Source of the DNA: Chrysoperla carnea
Lineage: Eukaryota > Arthropoda > Insecta > Neuroptera > Chrysopidae
Assembly (NCBI RefSeq): GCF_905475395.1
Contig: NC_058339.1
Location: 87,368,520 to 87,432,519, forward strand
Reading direction: 5' to 3'
DNA: 64,000 nucleotides
In this document: one piece after another, positions 25,900-37,650 of the stretch
Layout of the letters: every line of letters begins with the position of its first letter
Position numbering within the stretch: the stretch's first letter is position 1
Notes under the pieces: model-generated
The model's input: the letters and a program-made list of their open reading frames with translations, nothing else
The model's database searches: none
What the model was told of the DNA's origin: nothing
Program-made: the position numbers and the translations under genes

Positions 25900-26165
25900 T
25901 ATGGTTGTTATCACAACACACACACAGCTGTTTTTTGATAACAAAAACACAACGAAACATCACCTACAGTCGACAGAACCAGTCAAAACATAGAACTAGA
26001 AATGTTCATTGGTTGGTTGTTGTACGACGAAAGCTTTTGTTGTATCAAGTTCCAGAATTCATGTTACTATACGCTATGTGTGTGAGTGTATTCATATAAC
26101 GACGCCACCACCATCAGCGTCGCTACGATCGTGACGTCCATCGTCCACCACCACCGTTCGTTTTA
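25900..26165. promoter_or_regulatory. GC-enriched stretch, possible promoter or untranslated exon
   Basis: CGACGCCACCACCATCAGCG and CGTGACGTCCATCGTCC (26100-26150) stand out in GC and CpG from the AT-rich surroundings. There is a poly-CCA run near 26145. No splice-supported coding frame is visible on either strand. It could be a transcription start region or untranslated exon of a gene whose coding exons I cannot see, or an old insertion. Confidence 0.25.
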
Positions 26166-26454
26166 TTAGTAAATCCAACAAATGTAACTGAAATTTTTAC
26201 AATATATGCCTATGTAGATAAATGGTCATTTAAAAATATTTGAGCTGTATTCGGATTGATTTTTACCACATTTAAGCATTAGAGCTTAGGGCAACCAAAA
26301 TATTTGAGTAGTCTCAACAAATTTTTTTTTAAATTAAAATAAACAAGTGTTAAATAAAATTTAAAAACATATCTAAGAAAACTCTCTATTAAATCACCTT
26401 TTTTCTTAGAGCTTTCTCCAAATTGAACCGATTTGGAGGATAATCGCCGATTTT

Positions 26455-26580
26455 TTAGTTGTTCGAAACAAAAAATATAAAAATAGGTTCATCCATTTAG
26501 ATGCTACGATGCCACAGACAGACAGACAGACACACACACATAGCGGTCAAATTTATAACACATCAGAGCTTAGAGCAGAA
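26455..26580 (+). repeat. Dispersed repeat family C, copy
   Basis: CACAGACAGACAGACAGACA, then TAGCGGTCAAATTTATAACAC. The block recurs reversed at 38236-38300 (GTGTTATAAGTTTGACCGCTA) and, degraded, at 47145-47185. Confidence 0.55.
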
Positions 26581-26689
26581 CCAAAATGGGCACTACCTCG
26601 CCAAAATATCTGAGTAGTCAAACTTTTTAAAAATTAAAATTAAAAATATATAACTTATTATAATAACGGGGTTTAAACTCCGTTTTTCA

Positions 26690-26900
26690 GACATTCATCT
26701 ATAACAAAGCCTCAGAGGCCACCCACATCATTTTTTTAATCTTTATTTATTTTAAACAACATCCGAATACACAATCAAATGTAGAATGTGGGTGGACTCG
26801 GTTACTTCGATCCTATCCAAGCGACGACCCTCAATCTCCCAGTCAGTAGTTAAACGGTTAAAGACCATTACGCCTTTTCCTCGCTCGGCCACTAAGATTG
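26690..26900 (-). mobile_element. tRNA-derived SINE
   Basis: On the minus strand GTGGCCGAGCGAGG (box A, about 26879-26892) begins a tRNA-Leu/Ser-like head. It continues AAGGCGTAATGGTC and reaches a weaker box-B-like AGGATCGAAGTAACC (26800-26814), about 65-75 bp downstream. An AATAAATAAAG tract and a tail follow. TGTGGGTGG near 26787 pairs with CCACCCACA near 26718. The divergence rules out a working tRNA. Confidence 0.6.
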
Positions 26901-27311
26901 TTTAATATAACTTATTAAACCATAAGAAAATTGCGTAGTTCTCAAATTTTACAATAAAATTTATTTGATAGTTCGAGCATAGATTTCTAAAAGTTAAATA
27001 ACCTCTATCAGCTGCTGTTATAGGACAACTAACTGTTCAGTTAGTAATTAAAGAAATTATCATAAATCAAAAATAATCGCTGTGGTTTTTACCCACAAAA
27101 TCATACACAAATATTTTATATTAAAGCAGACAATACACGTACGGAATTTGACAAATTGGTTATAATTACAGTCATTTGTATGGAATATTTCTAGTAAATT
27201 CACTGATAATGAGCAAAACATTATATTATTTAATCAAAATCATCATTTAAAGAACAGTATTTTAATACTTTGCTTGGAATGTAACATTAACAAATCGTAT
27301 ACAAAATATAA

Positions 27312-27862
27312 CAAGTGAAAACAAACAATTGACTGAGTTAATTGTTGAAATACCATGCATAGTCAGTGTTGATTTCTTTATCACATTACACATACAAACA
27401 TGTGACACATACATAACTGATAATCAAGGATAGTACATATTATAAAATTTCCGCCTAATTGGCGCCCTCACGGGTAAACAGTAAACATGTTTACGAAAAA
27501 ATGTTTCAAACAAAAGTTGTTTAATTTTTGATAAGGAACATTTTTTACATTTAAACTTTTGTTCTATCTCTAACGGTTTACAAGATGGGTCCTACGGACC
27601 CAAGACCCAATTGACCTATGATGCTCATTTACGAACTTGACCTCACTTTTTGCGTCCTGAGTACGCTGTAAAAATTTCAGCTCGATATCTTTTTGAGTTA
27701 TCGTGTCCACAGACGGACGGAAGGACAACCGGAAATGGACTAATTAGTTGATTTTATGAACACCTATGACAAAATTTTTTTCCTAGCATCATTATTTTTA
27801 AGCGTTACAAACTTGGGACTAAACTTAATATACTATGTATATTTCATATATACATGGTATAA
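27312..27862 (+). repeat. Dispersed repeat family A, copy 3
   Basis: The best-preserved plus-strand copy after copy 1: CAATTGACTGAGTTAATTG, GGGTCCTACGGACCC (near 27587), TTTACGAACTTGACCTC, GACGGACGGAAGGACA, and an end near ACATGGTATAA. It has no ORF. Confidence 0.8.
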
Positions 27863-28162
27863 AAAGATCCAAAATCCTGATTAACTGCCTCTATTCCAGA
27901 AAGAAAATTTAAAAAAAAAGTAAATATTTAAAATTCTATCAATAAACTATCGCGAAAATAATTAGGGTCTTGATTCAAATAGTTTAGGGTTTCTGATTGA
28001 TTTGTTTTTTTTAAAGGTGTAGATTTCAGTCAAAATGTGGTATAGATTTACAATTAGAATAAAAATTATTTGTAGGATTTGGCTACTTTGCCCATAGAAT
28101 ACTTAAACAGGAATTTTTCATATACCGTTACAGACTTTATTATGTGTTGTAATGTTTTATCC

Positions 28163-28629
28163 CCCTAGGTCAGGCATGGCGAATTATTTTAAATCGAAGC
28201 CACCGTTATTATAACTTTATTGTGTGTCATAAACTCTATTGGGTATCTCTTTATCCAAGTCCACATTGCTCATAGAGGAGGAAGTGAGACGGGTATACGA
28301 GTCTTCTACCTATCTCAGTTTCTCTAATAAAAATGAGATAAGTCGAAGCCACCGTTATTATAACTTTATTGTGTGTCATAAACTCTATTGGGTATCTCTT
28401 TATCCAAGTCCACATTGCTCATAGAGGAGGAAGTGAGACGGGTATACGAGTCTTCTACCTATCTCAGTTTCTCTAATAAAAATGAGATAGGTAGAAAAAA
28501 AAATGTTGTCTCTCTGTCTTACTCATATTTTAGGTTGTCGCTGGTTAGGGTGTCACTGTCTTACTCGTATTTTAAGTGAGGAGTCCGAGAGACTTCTCTA
28601 TGTCACATTTGCCCATGCCTGCCCTAGGT
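28163..28629. mobile_element. Non-autonomous hAT element with perfect 8-bp target duplication
   Basis: CCCTAGGT occurs at 28163-28170 and 28622-28629, exactly flanking a 451-bp element. The left end reads CAGGCATGGCGAA and the right end, reverse-complemented, CAGGCATGGGCAAA. CA-starting terminal repeats with an 8-bp duplication define the hAT superfamily. The interior has no transposase; most of it is a 149-bp tandem duplication. The small frames at 28239 and 28388 are the two copies of that unit and are not genes. Confidence 0.88.
28194..28491. repeat. 149-bp tandem duplication inside the hAT element
   Basis: Copy 1 starts at 28194 and copy 2 at 28343. I see no mismatch over about 147 bp, so the duplication is recent relative to the other repeats here. 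Confidence 0.88.
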
Positions 28630-28679
28630 ATTACAATAGAAACAGATAGATACAGTAAAAACACCATTGAGTGAATTCT

Positions 28680-31200
28680 TTGAAAACTAATATACAATAA
28701 AATCTTGATAACTCGAACCTCAAGGGAAATGAAAAAAAAATTCGAATTTTGTGTTTTCGACTTATCAAGTAGTTCAAGATACAGAGTATTTAATTACTAA
28801 AATTTCAACTTAGAAAAGCTCGATTAAATTTTACTAACTACGGCGTCATTATATTTTACTTACTACGACTTGCGGAGTCTACTTTTTGAAAATCGGATAC
28901 CAAGATGTACCATTAATAATACCTCGCTAAGGAAGTAACAATTTGTTCGAGTTACAAAATCTAAATAATTCGAGATACCGCATATTTAATGGTTCAGCGC
29001 TGTATTGTTTATTGCAAAGGTACATTCAAAGTACAAAATCAATTTACAATCTCACTTTTCAAATATATGCAGATCGTTATAGTCTATGATCCTAATTAGG
29101 ATCGACCTTCACCCATCCAACTGTTTACCGAATGAAAATTATTTTTTATGAAATATAATATGTTAACAAATATCCTTGAAATGGGTTGCCTAAAAAATGT
29201 GGTCAAGACTACTTTTACTGAAAATTTCAAGAGTAAAATTTTTTGAAAACTGACTTGCATATCTAACGAATTTTGATCTATTCGAAAGTAAGAGCCATAA
29301 AGAATATGCAGCAACTATGTTGTCTGCCTCTTTTCGTTCACTGTTATCGCATTTATACAGGTTTTGAATATTAATTACGTTCATCTGTTAATTTATTGAC
29401 TCGCATATCTAAATAAAGATTGTCCACAAAATATCAGTCAAAAAATAAAGTTTTCAAGCTTTCCAAGTTTGGATATTTTTATTAAAATTCGCCATGACCA
29501 TATTTTTTAAGCAACCCACTACAGGGATATTTGTAAATATTTTACACTGTCCATCGGTAAACTATTAAAAAAATCTAGGAATGAAAGAAAATATTTGCAA
29601 ATTTCTCTCATTCACGGAAGTAGAGCTGTATGTAGCAACTTATACTTTCTATATGCTCACTAATTATATATTTTCGAAAACATATTTAAATTTAAATATA
29701 CCAATTGTGAAAATAATCACATAAACTATAGGAAATAGTTAAAAGTATATAATTTTTAAAATATAAACATCTATGTTTTGACTATGTAATAAACTTGACC
29801 TTAATATGATTAAGATGTACCTACTTTAAAATAAATATAAACGTACCTACTTCTTGTATATACCATATGAATTCAAATCACATATGTAATCAAGTTTCAA
29901 TTCAATTAAAATTATATATTGGATACTTAAAGAAAATAATTCATTATGTAGCATAATTATTAGGAATATCCGATGTGCGGATAAGAGTAAGACTCGCTTT
30001 TCAGATATCATCATCAAATGTACAACTTGAACATAAGATCTAATGACATTTCAATTTCAATTTCCTCAATTTTTAAGATGCTACAATATTGTCAACAAAT
30101 TTGGGATTAAATTCACGGTAAGAGTATATGAGATTGTATTGAAATGATATAATTTTTATCTAATACTGAACAAGTGGAGGCTTCACATACACAACACTTA
30201 TTGTGCGATCAGTTGTGTACAATACTCTTAATATAGTTGTTTCTGTTACAACCACAATACTCTACTATAACTTAATGTCCTCTAGTGAAGCGTTTTCGCT
30301 GATTCTTATTATTACGAGCCATGCGTGTTCATTGTAAAACATCAAATATTTTATCTAGAATTATCATAATCATATCTCATCCATATAAGGATTGCTGCTC
30401 AAGAAACATTATCACTATAATATAAATTCGTCACTCAAATTATGCTCTTGGATTACTGAACGCCTGAAATTTAAAATAACATCGTGTTTTATTATAAATT
30501 TCAAAATTTCTTGAGATACTCGGGAAATCTTGGTCGACAACTCGTCCCGAAATATAAAAAGGTCAAGAAGTCAGAAACTCTAATCCATATGTTTTTGGAC
30601 TTTGTTATGGGTTTTATCGATCATGGACGACAAACTAATTGATACCATATTTGAGAAAACCATTTTTACCTGCGAAAATCGGTAGCTTAGAATCGAACTA
30701 CATAAATAGCTTGATAATCGGGTTTCAAAAGGCGTTGAATAAATAAGTATATATTAAATAACCATAGTAATTTACAAATCAATAAACGAACTGTGTAATA
30801 AAAAACAAAAGAAAATGTAAATGAAAAAGAACTGAATAAAAATAGCGTTATGGTTGATATTTCAACAGGTTTCTGCTTAATAGTTTTAGCTAGACACACA
30901 TTGAACGTGGATATGTTAATAATTTAATAACTAAAATTCATTAAAAAGTGAAATTTTAAGTAAAATTATTGTTTAATATTGTAAAAGCATAGCAAATACA
31001 TGTGACACAATTTTAGTTTACATGTTCAATTAATCGTAAAATAAATTGCCAATCAATATCAACCCGCTTACGATAATGTTTCAATGCGATATATTTGTTT
31101 CAAGATTAAATGATTATCCGATTTAGATATGAATTGATTATTTTTAATTGAAGCTTCATCCGAATGCGTTTTTCGTTTCTTTAACCAAGTGAAATTGGCA
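28680..31200. other. No gene seen
   Basis: GATAACTCGAACCTC (about 28709) and TTCGAGTTACAAAATC (about 28944) in opposite orientation suggest a small pogo/Tigger-like remnant. Near 29100 a GATCGACCTTCACCC block resembles the end of the inverted-repeat element at 51.2 kb. The minus-strand frames at 29096-29384 and 30687-30899 have no recognisable domain. Confidence 0.4.
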
Positions 31201-31230
31201 TTGTACGCAAAAAAAAAAAACTTTTTTTTG

Positions 31231-31788
31231 AAAGGACCCTGCAATACTAGGAACGAAAATGGCTATCTATGAAATTTTTTTTAATCCATCCTAAAATGTT
31301 CTTTGGATTATTCTGATCAAAAGCTCTCACGGTCACAAAATTTTTAACAAGTATCTTTCGAGCTACGGGCGTTCAAAGCTATGAATATAATATAGTTTTA
31401 GTATATGACTAGGAAAATGTCTTTCTGTGAAACTTTTTCAACTGCCTCCAAAATATTCTTTAAATCAGTCTGATTAAAAACTCTCAAGGCCACAAATATT
31501 TTTGAGTAGTAGTTTTCGTGATACGGGCGATCAAAGTTACACATACAACCGATTTTGTGACCGTGAGAGCTTTTGATCAAAACAATCCGAATAACGTTTT
31601 GGAGCGATTAGAAAAAGTTTCACAGAAAGCCACTTTCCTAACTATAAAATATGTCTTTGATCGCCTGTAGCTCGAAAACTTCTCGATAAAAAGTTTTGTG
31701 GCCGTAAAAAATTTTCATTAAAATGATGGAAAGAACATTTTAAGGTCACAAAAAGCCGTTTTCTTTTCTCATATTGCGGGGTCCTTTA
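31231..31788. mobile_element. Foldback-type element with internal repeated modules
   Basis: The left end (AAAGGACCCTGCAATA) and the reverse complement of the right end (AAAGGACCCCGCAATATG) are matching termini. Inside, a roughly 95-bp module with TCTGATCAAAAGCTCTC..ACGGTCACAAAA and AGCTACGGGCG occurs twice forward (31290, 31445) and again reversed (about 31555-31735). The element is therefore largely self-complementary and has no coding sequence. Confidence 0.7.
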
Positions 31789-32249
31789 TTCAGAAGAGCA
31801 ATTTTTCACATATTATTCTATACTTTTTTCACATATCATTCTTTGAATCATTTGTTGTGGTAAATTTATAATCCTGCCCGTATTTTGTTACTTTTTGCCC
31901 GTATCTACTACTAGTTAGATCTGACTGCGGGTTGGTGTTACTTAATTTTTTTATTTTTAACCATTTCTGTAATTACGACTAGTGCAAAGTGATTATTTTC
32001 AAAATTAAACCTTGCTATTCTATCCATCGAAGATTCCATGGCCCGAAATTTAAACTGATGATGTCATTAACACTTTTGCTGAACAGAAAACTCGAAAAAA
32101 GCAATTTTAATAATAAAAATTTTATACTAAAACAAAAATTGTGATTTCAGTCCAGTACCTTCTTGCATTACTATAAAATCAACTAATTATAATAACGCTT
32201 TTTATATTATATACTTTACGTAGTGATTTATCTGTATATATAAAAATAA

Positions 32250-32305
32250 ATTGCTGTGCGTTAGTCTCGCTAAAACTCAAAAACGGCTGGACCGATTTTC
32301 AAAAT
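32250..32305 (+). repeat. Dispersed repeat family D, copy
   Basis: GTGCGTTAGTCTCGCTAAAA, then CTCAAAAACGGCTGGACCGA: the AACGGCTGGACCGATTTT block is a widespread signature of insect dispersed repeats. Confidence 0.5.
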
Positions 32306-32663
32306 TTTTGTTTTGTTTTGTTCGCTATAGTTCAGGGATGGTTTTATTACTGTGTGTCCGAAACAGTAATGAATCATAATTGAAATGAAAAGGACAATTT
32401 CGGAATAATTAGATTCAATGCGGAATAATTTCAGAGCCTGAACGGAATGAAAATGTTAGCTCTACAGTCAGATTCATAAAATATCTCGAAAATTACTCAT
32501 TTAATGGTCAAATAAACACGATTTTTGTAATTTTCGGGTCAAAATTTCCTTATAAACTTAGTTTTATCGAAATCGGAAACAAAAACTTTTTTTACATTTT
32601 TTGCAATTTGTAAAAATCGAAAAAATCATAAAAAATTCAAAAAAACACAATTTTTTTAATTTT

Positions 32664-32856
32664 TGGTTGGGTTGGGTTGGGTTGGGTTAGGTTAGGTTGG
32701 GTTAGGTTGGGTTAGGCTGGGTTAGGCTGGGTTAGGCTGGGTTAGGCTGGGTTAGGCTGGGTTAGGCTGGGTTAGGCTGGGTTAGGTTGGGTTGGGTTGG
32801 GTTGGGTTGGATTGGGTGTGGGTGTGGGTGTGGGTTGAGTTGAGTTGGGTTGTGGT
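32664..32856 (+). repeat. Telomere-like pentamer/decamer repeat tract
   Basis: About 190 bp of GGTTG, GGTTA and GGCTG pentamers. The middle is a regular 10-mer (GGTTAGGCTG), repeated about eight times. The ends are GGTTG-rich, and the right end grades into GGTGTG and TGAGT. GGTTA is the arthropod telomere unit TTAGG in another register. It is internal to the window, so it is interstitial. Confidence 0.85.
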
Positions 32857-33572
32857 TATTTATGAAGCCACTGTTAAAATTTGAATCCTCAAATTATAGA
32901 CCTATAAAATTTACACATTTCAGTTACATTTGGTTTGAATGCAATTTTAAAAATTATGCACATAATTTCCTGCATAGTATAATCAATTTTCTACCATTTA
33001 TACACAAATACTGAATACATATGTTCTATAAAGTGAACACAAAGAAAATATATATCGCTCTCTATTTGATAAAAATATATTTCAATGTGATAAGAAAAGG
33101 TAACAAATATATTATTTTCTAGTTCGTTTCGTTCGTGTATTGTGAAATTTTGTTTGTGGAATGTGTGCGCTTGTGAACTGCACAACTTGTAGGTGTGCAT
33201 ATTTTGTATGTGTATATAAGTTTGTTCTTTTTACATCGGTGAAATTTTCTGAGTGTAAGCAAAACAAACTAATGCTATTACAATGATATAACATCGATCC
33301 TTTTCTACGAACACATAGTGTATACACTGAGATACAAAAAGAACATGCTTTACATGTGTCTATGTATAAAATGAATGTATTTATGTATATGAATACGATA
33401 TTTTAACATGAACTCCAACGTTACTAATCGATATCTAGAAACGACCTACTAGCAAACACTGAGTTCATCGTGAGTTGCTAATAATATAGACTAGAGAATA
33501 ACAAAATTATTTACTTACTCAAGTTATTTCATTTTATTTTATAATTGAAGTGTGCGATTTGCCTTTGTTATA

Positions 33573-33913
33573 CCCTGTATATAAGTAATATATATCAAGG
33601 TATACTAAGTTTAGTCCCAAGGTTGTAACGCTTTAAATTTTAATGCTACGAACAAAATTTTGGTATAGGTGTTCATCTGTCAACACGATAATTTAAAAAC
33701 GAAGAGATATCAAGCTCAAATGTTTATAGCGTAAACAGTGAAATCAAGTTCGTAATTGAGCAACATAGGTCAAGGTCTTAGATCCGTGGGATAATCTTGT
33801 ATACCGTTGGAAATAGAACCAAAGTTTAAATGTAAAAAATGTTCCTTATAAACAAATAAACAGCCTTCGTTTGAAACTTTTTTCGTAGACATCTCTGTTT
33901 ACTCGCGAGGAAA
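33573..33913 (-). repeat. Dispersed repeat family A, copy 4
   Basis: A reversed copy: ATATATCAAGGTATACTAAG, then GAGCAACATAGGTCAAGGTC, to ATCTCTGTTTACTCGCGAGG. The GGGTCC palindrome is eroded here (GATCCGTGGG). Confidence 0.75.
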
Positions 33914-35480
33914 TGAAGACAAAACTTTGGTGCCCATTTGTCCTACTACTATAAAAAATTATTGGTGCTGTGAAACATTCTCGGAAATTTCATAGACAAA
34001 TTTCATTCATAGACAAATTTTTCTAACCTATTTTCAAAAATTATTTCGCCAATTGTGAAATGAACCAATTGTATAATGTTTTTTGAATCATTTGGGTCAA
34101 AACTTCCTTAAGCAATGATTTTTATTCAAATCATAAATATAAAATTTTTTTCGATTTTTCATAATTTAAATTATGGCACATAAAGTAACTTTGACCAAAA
34201 TAATTCAAAAATCTGATTCATTTCACATTTGGAGAAATAGATTTTGAAATATAGCTACAAATCCTAACGAAAAAAAACGATATCTCAAATGGATTTCAGG
34301 TTATATTTCAAAAAATATTTATCCAATTGTGAAATTTTGTATTTTCGGTTTGAATGAAACCCACTCTCTAATGTAATTTTAACCCAAGAAATAGAAAAAT
34401 CGAGATCATTTCATAATTGGGGAAGTAGTTTCTGGGATACAGCCTGAAATCTAAACAGGCAATAACAAAACTGCAACAGATAATACATCAAAAACAATTT
34501 GAAAACAAAGGAAAATAAAAATATTTGGAAAATTTTTCTTGGGTAATACAACGTCTCAAGTTCATTGTAAGCTATTATTATTAATATCAGGTAAACAAGA
34601 ATTTTTATCACTTGATTTATTACTCTCAAGGTCTCATATTACTGAAAATGGATTTCTAATGAAAAATAAACTAAATTGATTAAGTAATTTTTATTTTATT
34701 AAAAACTTAATTAACAAATGCGTTCTATTTACTTGGAGCATGTAAATCTTGTCAACCAATTGTCAGAAATAAGAGAGAAAAATATCTTCAACCAAAATGC
34801 TTTTTTCAAAATTAAAAGCACTAGGCCAAACCCCAAAAGAGTAGTTAAATTGGGTAAACAATTTTGCTATCACAAGATTTTCTAAAAGCATGATTTTGTT
34901 ATGGCCAGCACTTGGAAAAATTATAATATCCAATTTTTTTCGTACTGTGGTAAAGTCAAATCGCTTCGTTTGCAAAAAATACATAATTCTAGAATATTGT
35001 GTAGAATTTGGGGGTTAGAAAACTTCCCATAAGATTTTCTTAAAAATTAAACATCTGTCTTTGTCCCTTTTCTAGACCGACCCCAATCCTATAATAACAA
35101 TCCTGCAGTATGACAAAAATAAAGTATTCAAACAAAATAAAAACTTTAATTTTTAATACCAGGAAACCGTTTTATTGACTAAAAGATATATTATTCGCAA
35201 ATAATTCAATAAAATCATGCTGGCGTATTATTTTATATAGAATAAATTAACACATTTAATAAAGCATATAAATTTTATGCGGGTGTAACGTTTTTAAAAT
35301 TGAATAACTCCCCAAAGATTTAATGATATGTTTTTGCGTCTTTTATAATTTTAATTGACGAAATGTTTAACTAAAACATTAAATAATGTTAGTTTTCAAT
35401 TTCATTTACGTATAATGAGCAAATTACGTTATTATATAAGTAACTAGTTTTTACCCACTCGCTTCGCTGCACAATTTCAA
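33914..35480. other. No gene seen
   Basis: AT-rich sequence. CCAATTGTGAAAT(G/T) recurs at 34051 and 34323, marking an old local repeat. The small minus-strand frames at 34411 and 34763 have no recognisable domain. Confidence 0.5.
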
Positions 35481-35481
35481 C

Positions 35482-35712
35482 TTTAACAAGTGAAAACAAA
35501 CGATTGACTGAGTTAATTGTTGAAATACCATGTATAGACAGTTTTGATGACGCAATCGTTTGTTTTTTGACGTCACGTAAATAAAAAAGATATCCACATT
35601 TTAAATAGTTTAAGTTATAAAGTTTGCACCTAATTAGCGCCCTCGTGGGTAAACAGTGATGTTTACATTTAAACTTTTGTTCTATCTCTAACGGTTTACA
35701 ACATGGGTCCGT
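35482..35712 (+). repeat. Dispersed repeat family A, copy 5 (truncated)
   Basis: It starts at the usual AAACAAACGATTGACTGAG block and passes GCGCCCTCGTGGGTAAACAG and TTCTATCTCTAACGGTTTAC. It stops just after ATGGGTCCG, so the half beyond the palindrome is missing. The 125-codon minus-strand frame here lies mostly in this copy and is not a gene. Confidence 0.75.
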
Positions 35713-36424
35713 GTTCATGGTTTTTATTTTTTTATGCGGGAATTTTTTTTTTATAATAAAACACAACTTTATATTAGTTGTTGATAATGCAACTTCTATA
35801 GGTGAAAAAACTTTTAAAATCGCTTAAACCTTTTTTGAGTTTATACAAAAATACAAACAAACGTACAAAAAAATTAAATCTTTTTTCATTATACAATTAG
35901 GCTAGATTTAAATAGGTAAATTTTCACACTCAGCATTAAGGATATATTAGCTTTTACCCCCGGCTTGACCCGCGTTTTTATCTTGAAATAATTGGCAAAG
36001 GAATGAGATACAATTTATGGACATCTGTTCAACAAAGGTTAATAGGTATGCTTCTTACAAAAAAATTAATTTTTTTAGAAATATGTTAACTATTGCCCAA
36101 AACAAAAATAAATAAATAAAGAGAAAATAGGATTAAAACTTATCTTTAAACAAACAATCTTAATAATCAAAAGTACACTTCTTCGATTGTTTTACACAGA
36201 TAAAAGTATATGTATCAAATAATCAATATTCAATTTTATTTTTAAACGTAAGGAGTTTATCTCATAACCTTGGTTGACAAGTTGTCCATATATTGTATCT
36301 CCATCACCCTGTTTTATGAAATGTCAAAACAATAAATATAATTTGTTTAATTTTTTTTAAATTATTTTTATAAATTAAACCTAATGTGGTATCCTGATGT
36401 ATAAGCTATATTATTGTCTAGTTT

Positions 36425-36505
36425 CATTTAAATCAATTCAGTCGTTTTAGTGTGAAAACGTCACAAACAAATAAACAAACATCCTTACTTTCGCATTTAT
36501 AAAAT
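36425..36505 (-). repeat. Dispersed repeat family D, copy (reversed)
   Basis: CAATTCAGTCGTTTTAGTGT, then AAACAAATAAACAAACATCC and TACTTTCGCATTTATAA: the reverse complement of the 20.94-kb copy. Confidence 0.6.
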
Positions 36506-37359
36506 AATAGGAATTATTCCTCAAGAATAAAACTTTTCGTTAAATTCCGCGGTAAAAATTCAGTTAAATATATAACATGGGGATTTCCATTTGAAATTTT
36601 GTAGTTGACCTTCATAGCGTCTTCCAGGATCATTTCAAGATTACGCTCGCTAACTTAATATTAGAAATTTTCCCTTGAAACATTTTTCAACAAAAAGCGT
36701 CTCTGAAAAGTTCTCGGACTGTCCGTTATTTTTATAGCACCCGATATTCCATGAGTTTTTAGCTCCGATTATTTTAATCACGTGTGAAATACCGTAATCT
36801 TAAACCAAAACAAAAACAATAACAAAACCTTGAACGGTTTATCTGAAACACGAACTCGTAATACACTTTTTTTTGAAAATATGAAAATATTACGTGAATA
36901 TAAATAATAAAAAATAATCAACGTCTGTTTGTAGCACGGCGGGGCCGTTATGGGACATTAAAAAAAATTCTCATAGAACAATAACATTTAATATTGCACA
37001 TATGGGGAAAATTATATGCAATGCTATATAATATTTGTATGTAAATTAAATTATACGTGTTACATATTACGTGACCAGATATAATATGAAGTGGAGACTA
37101 ACCTAACCCCTTTAACTAATAGTCCACAGTACAGCGCTCCTTTTATTTTTAAATTATTATTACAAAAATTAAAATAAAAAATACTTTCTTTTAAGAATCG
37201 CTCATAGTAAAAACTTCAGACTCTCCGAATCATCTTTGATATTTTAATTGAGCGTCTCAAATTTTAACAAATAGTCTTGTATGACTCATAGAAATATTTA
37301 TTTTCTATTTTTTAGTTCAATAAAATCTTATCCATTAAAAAGTATTATTATTTAAATTT

Positions 37360-37650
37360 GTAATTGTAAACTAAACAATTGATTGAATTAATTGTTTTTG
37401 CCTTTCGGCTTCTATTGGTTCTAGTTTTTGAAAGTATTTTATAGAAAACATTTTTTAATTTTTTTTTTTTTTTTTTTTAAATCGCCCAAGAATCAATAGT
37501 TGAAGCTCTCTACAAATTTTCAACTCTCTATCTTTTATAATTTTGGAGAAAATGGTCACCGAAATTATGGACTAATTTGCTCCCTCACGAGAAAATATGT
37601 TTGAAACACAAGTTGTTAATTTTTTTTTATAAGGAAATTTTTTGATATTT
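37360..37650 (+). repeat. Fragments related to repeat family A
   Basis: AACAATTGATTGAATTAATTG (about 37375) and GCTCCCTCACGAGAAAATATG (about 37580) match the start and the GCGCCCTCACGGG block of family A, separated by unrelated sequence including a long T-run. Confidence 0.5.

Noticed and set aside
28239-28579. Two near-identical small frames (61 and 63 codons)
   Set aside because: They are the two copies of the 149-bp duplication inside the hAT element, with no hAT or other domain.
32664-32856. A true chromosome end
   Set aside because: The tract is short, degenerate and flanked on both sides by ordinary sequence.
35389-35766. 125-codon frame (-)
   Set aside because: It lies largely in the truncated family A repeat copy at 35.48-35.71 kb and has no domain.
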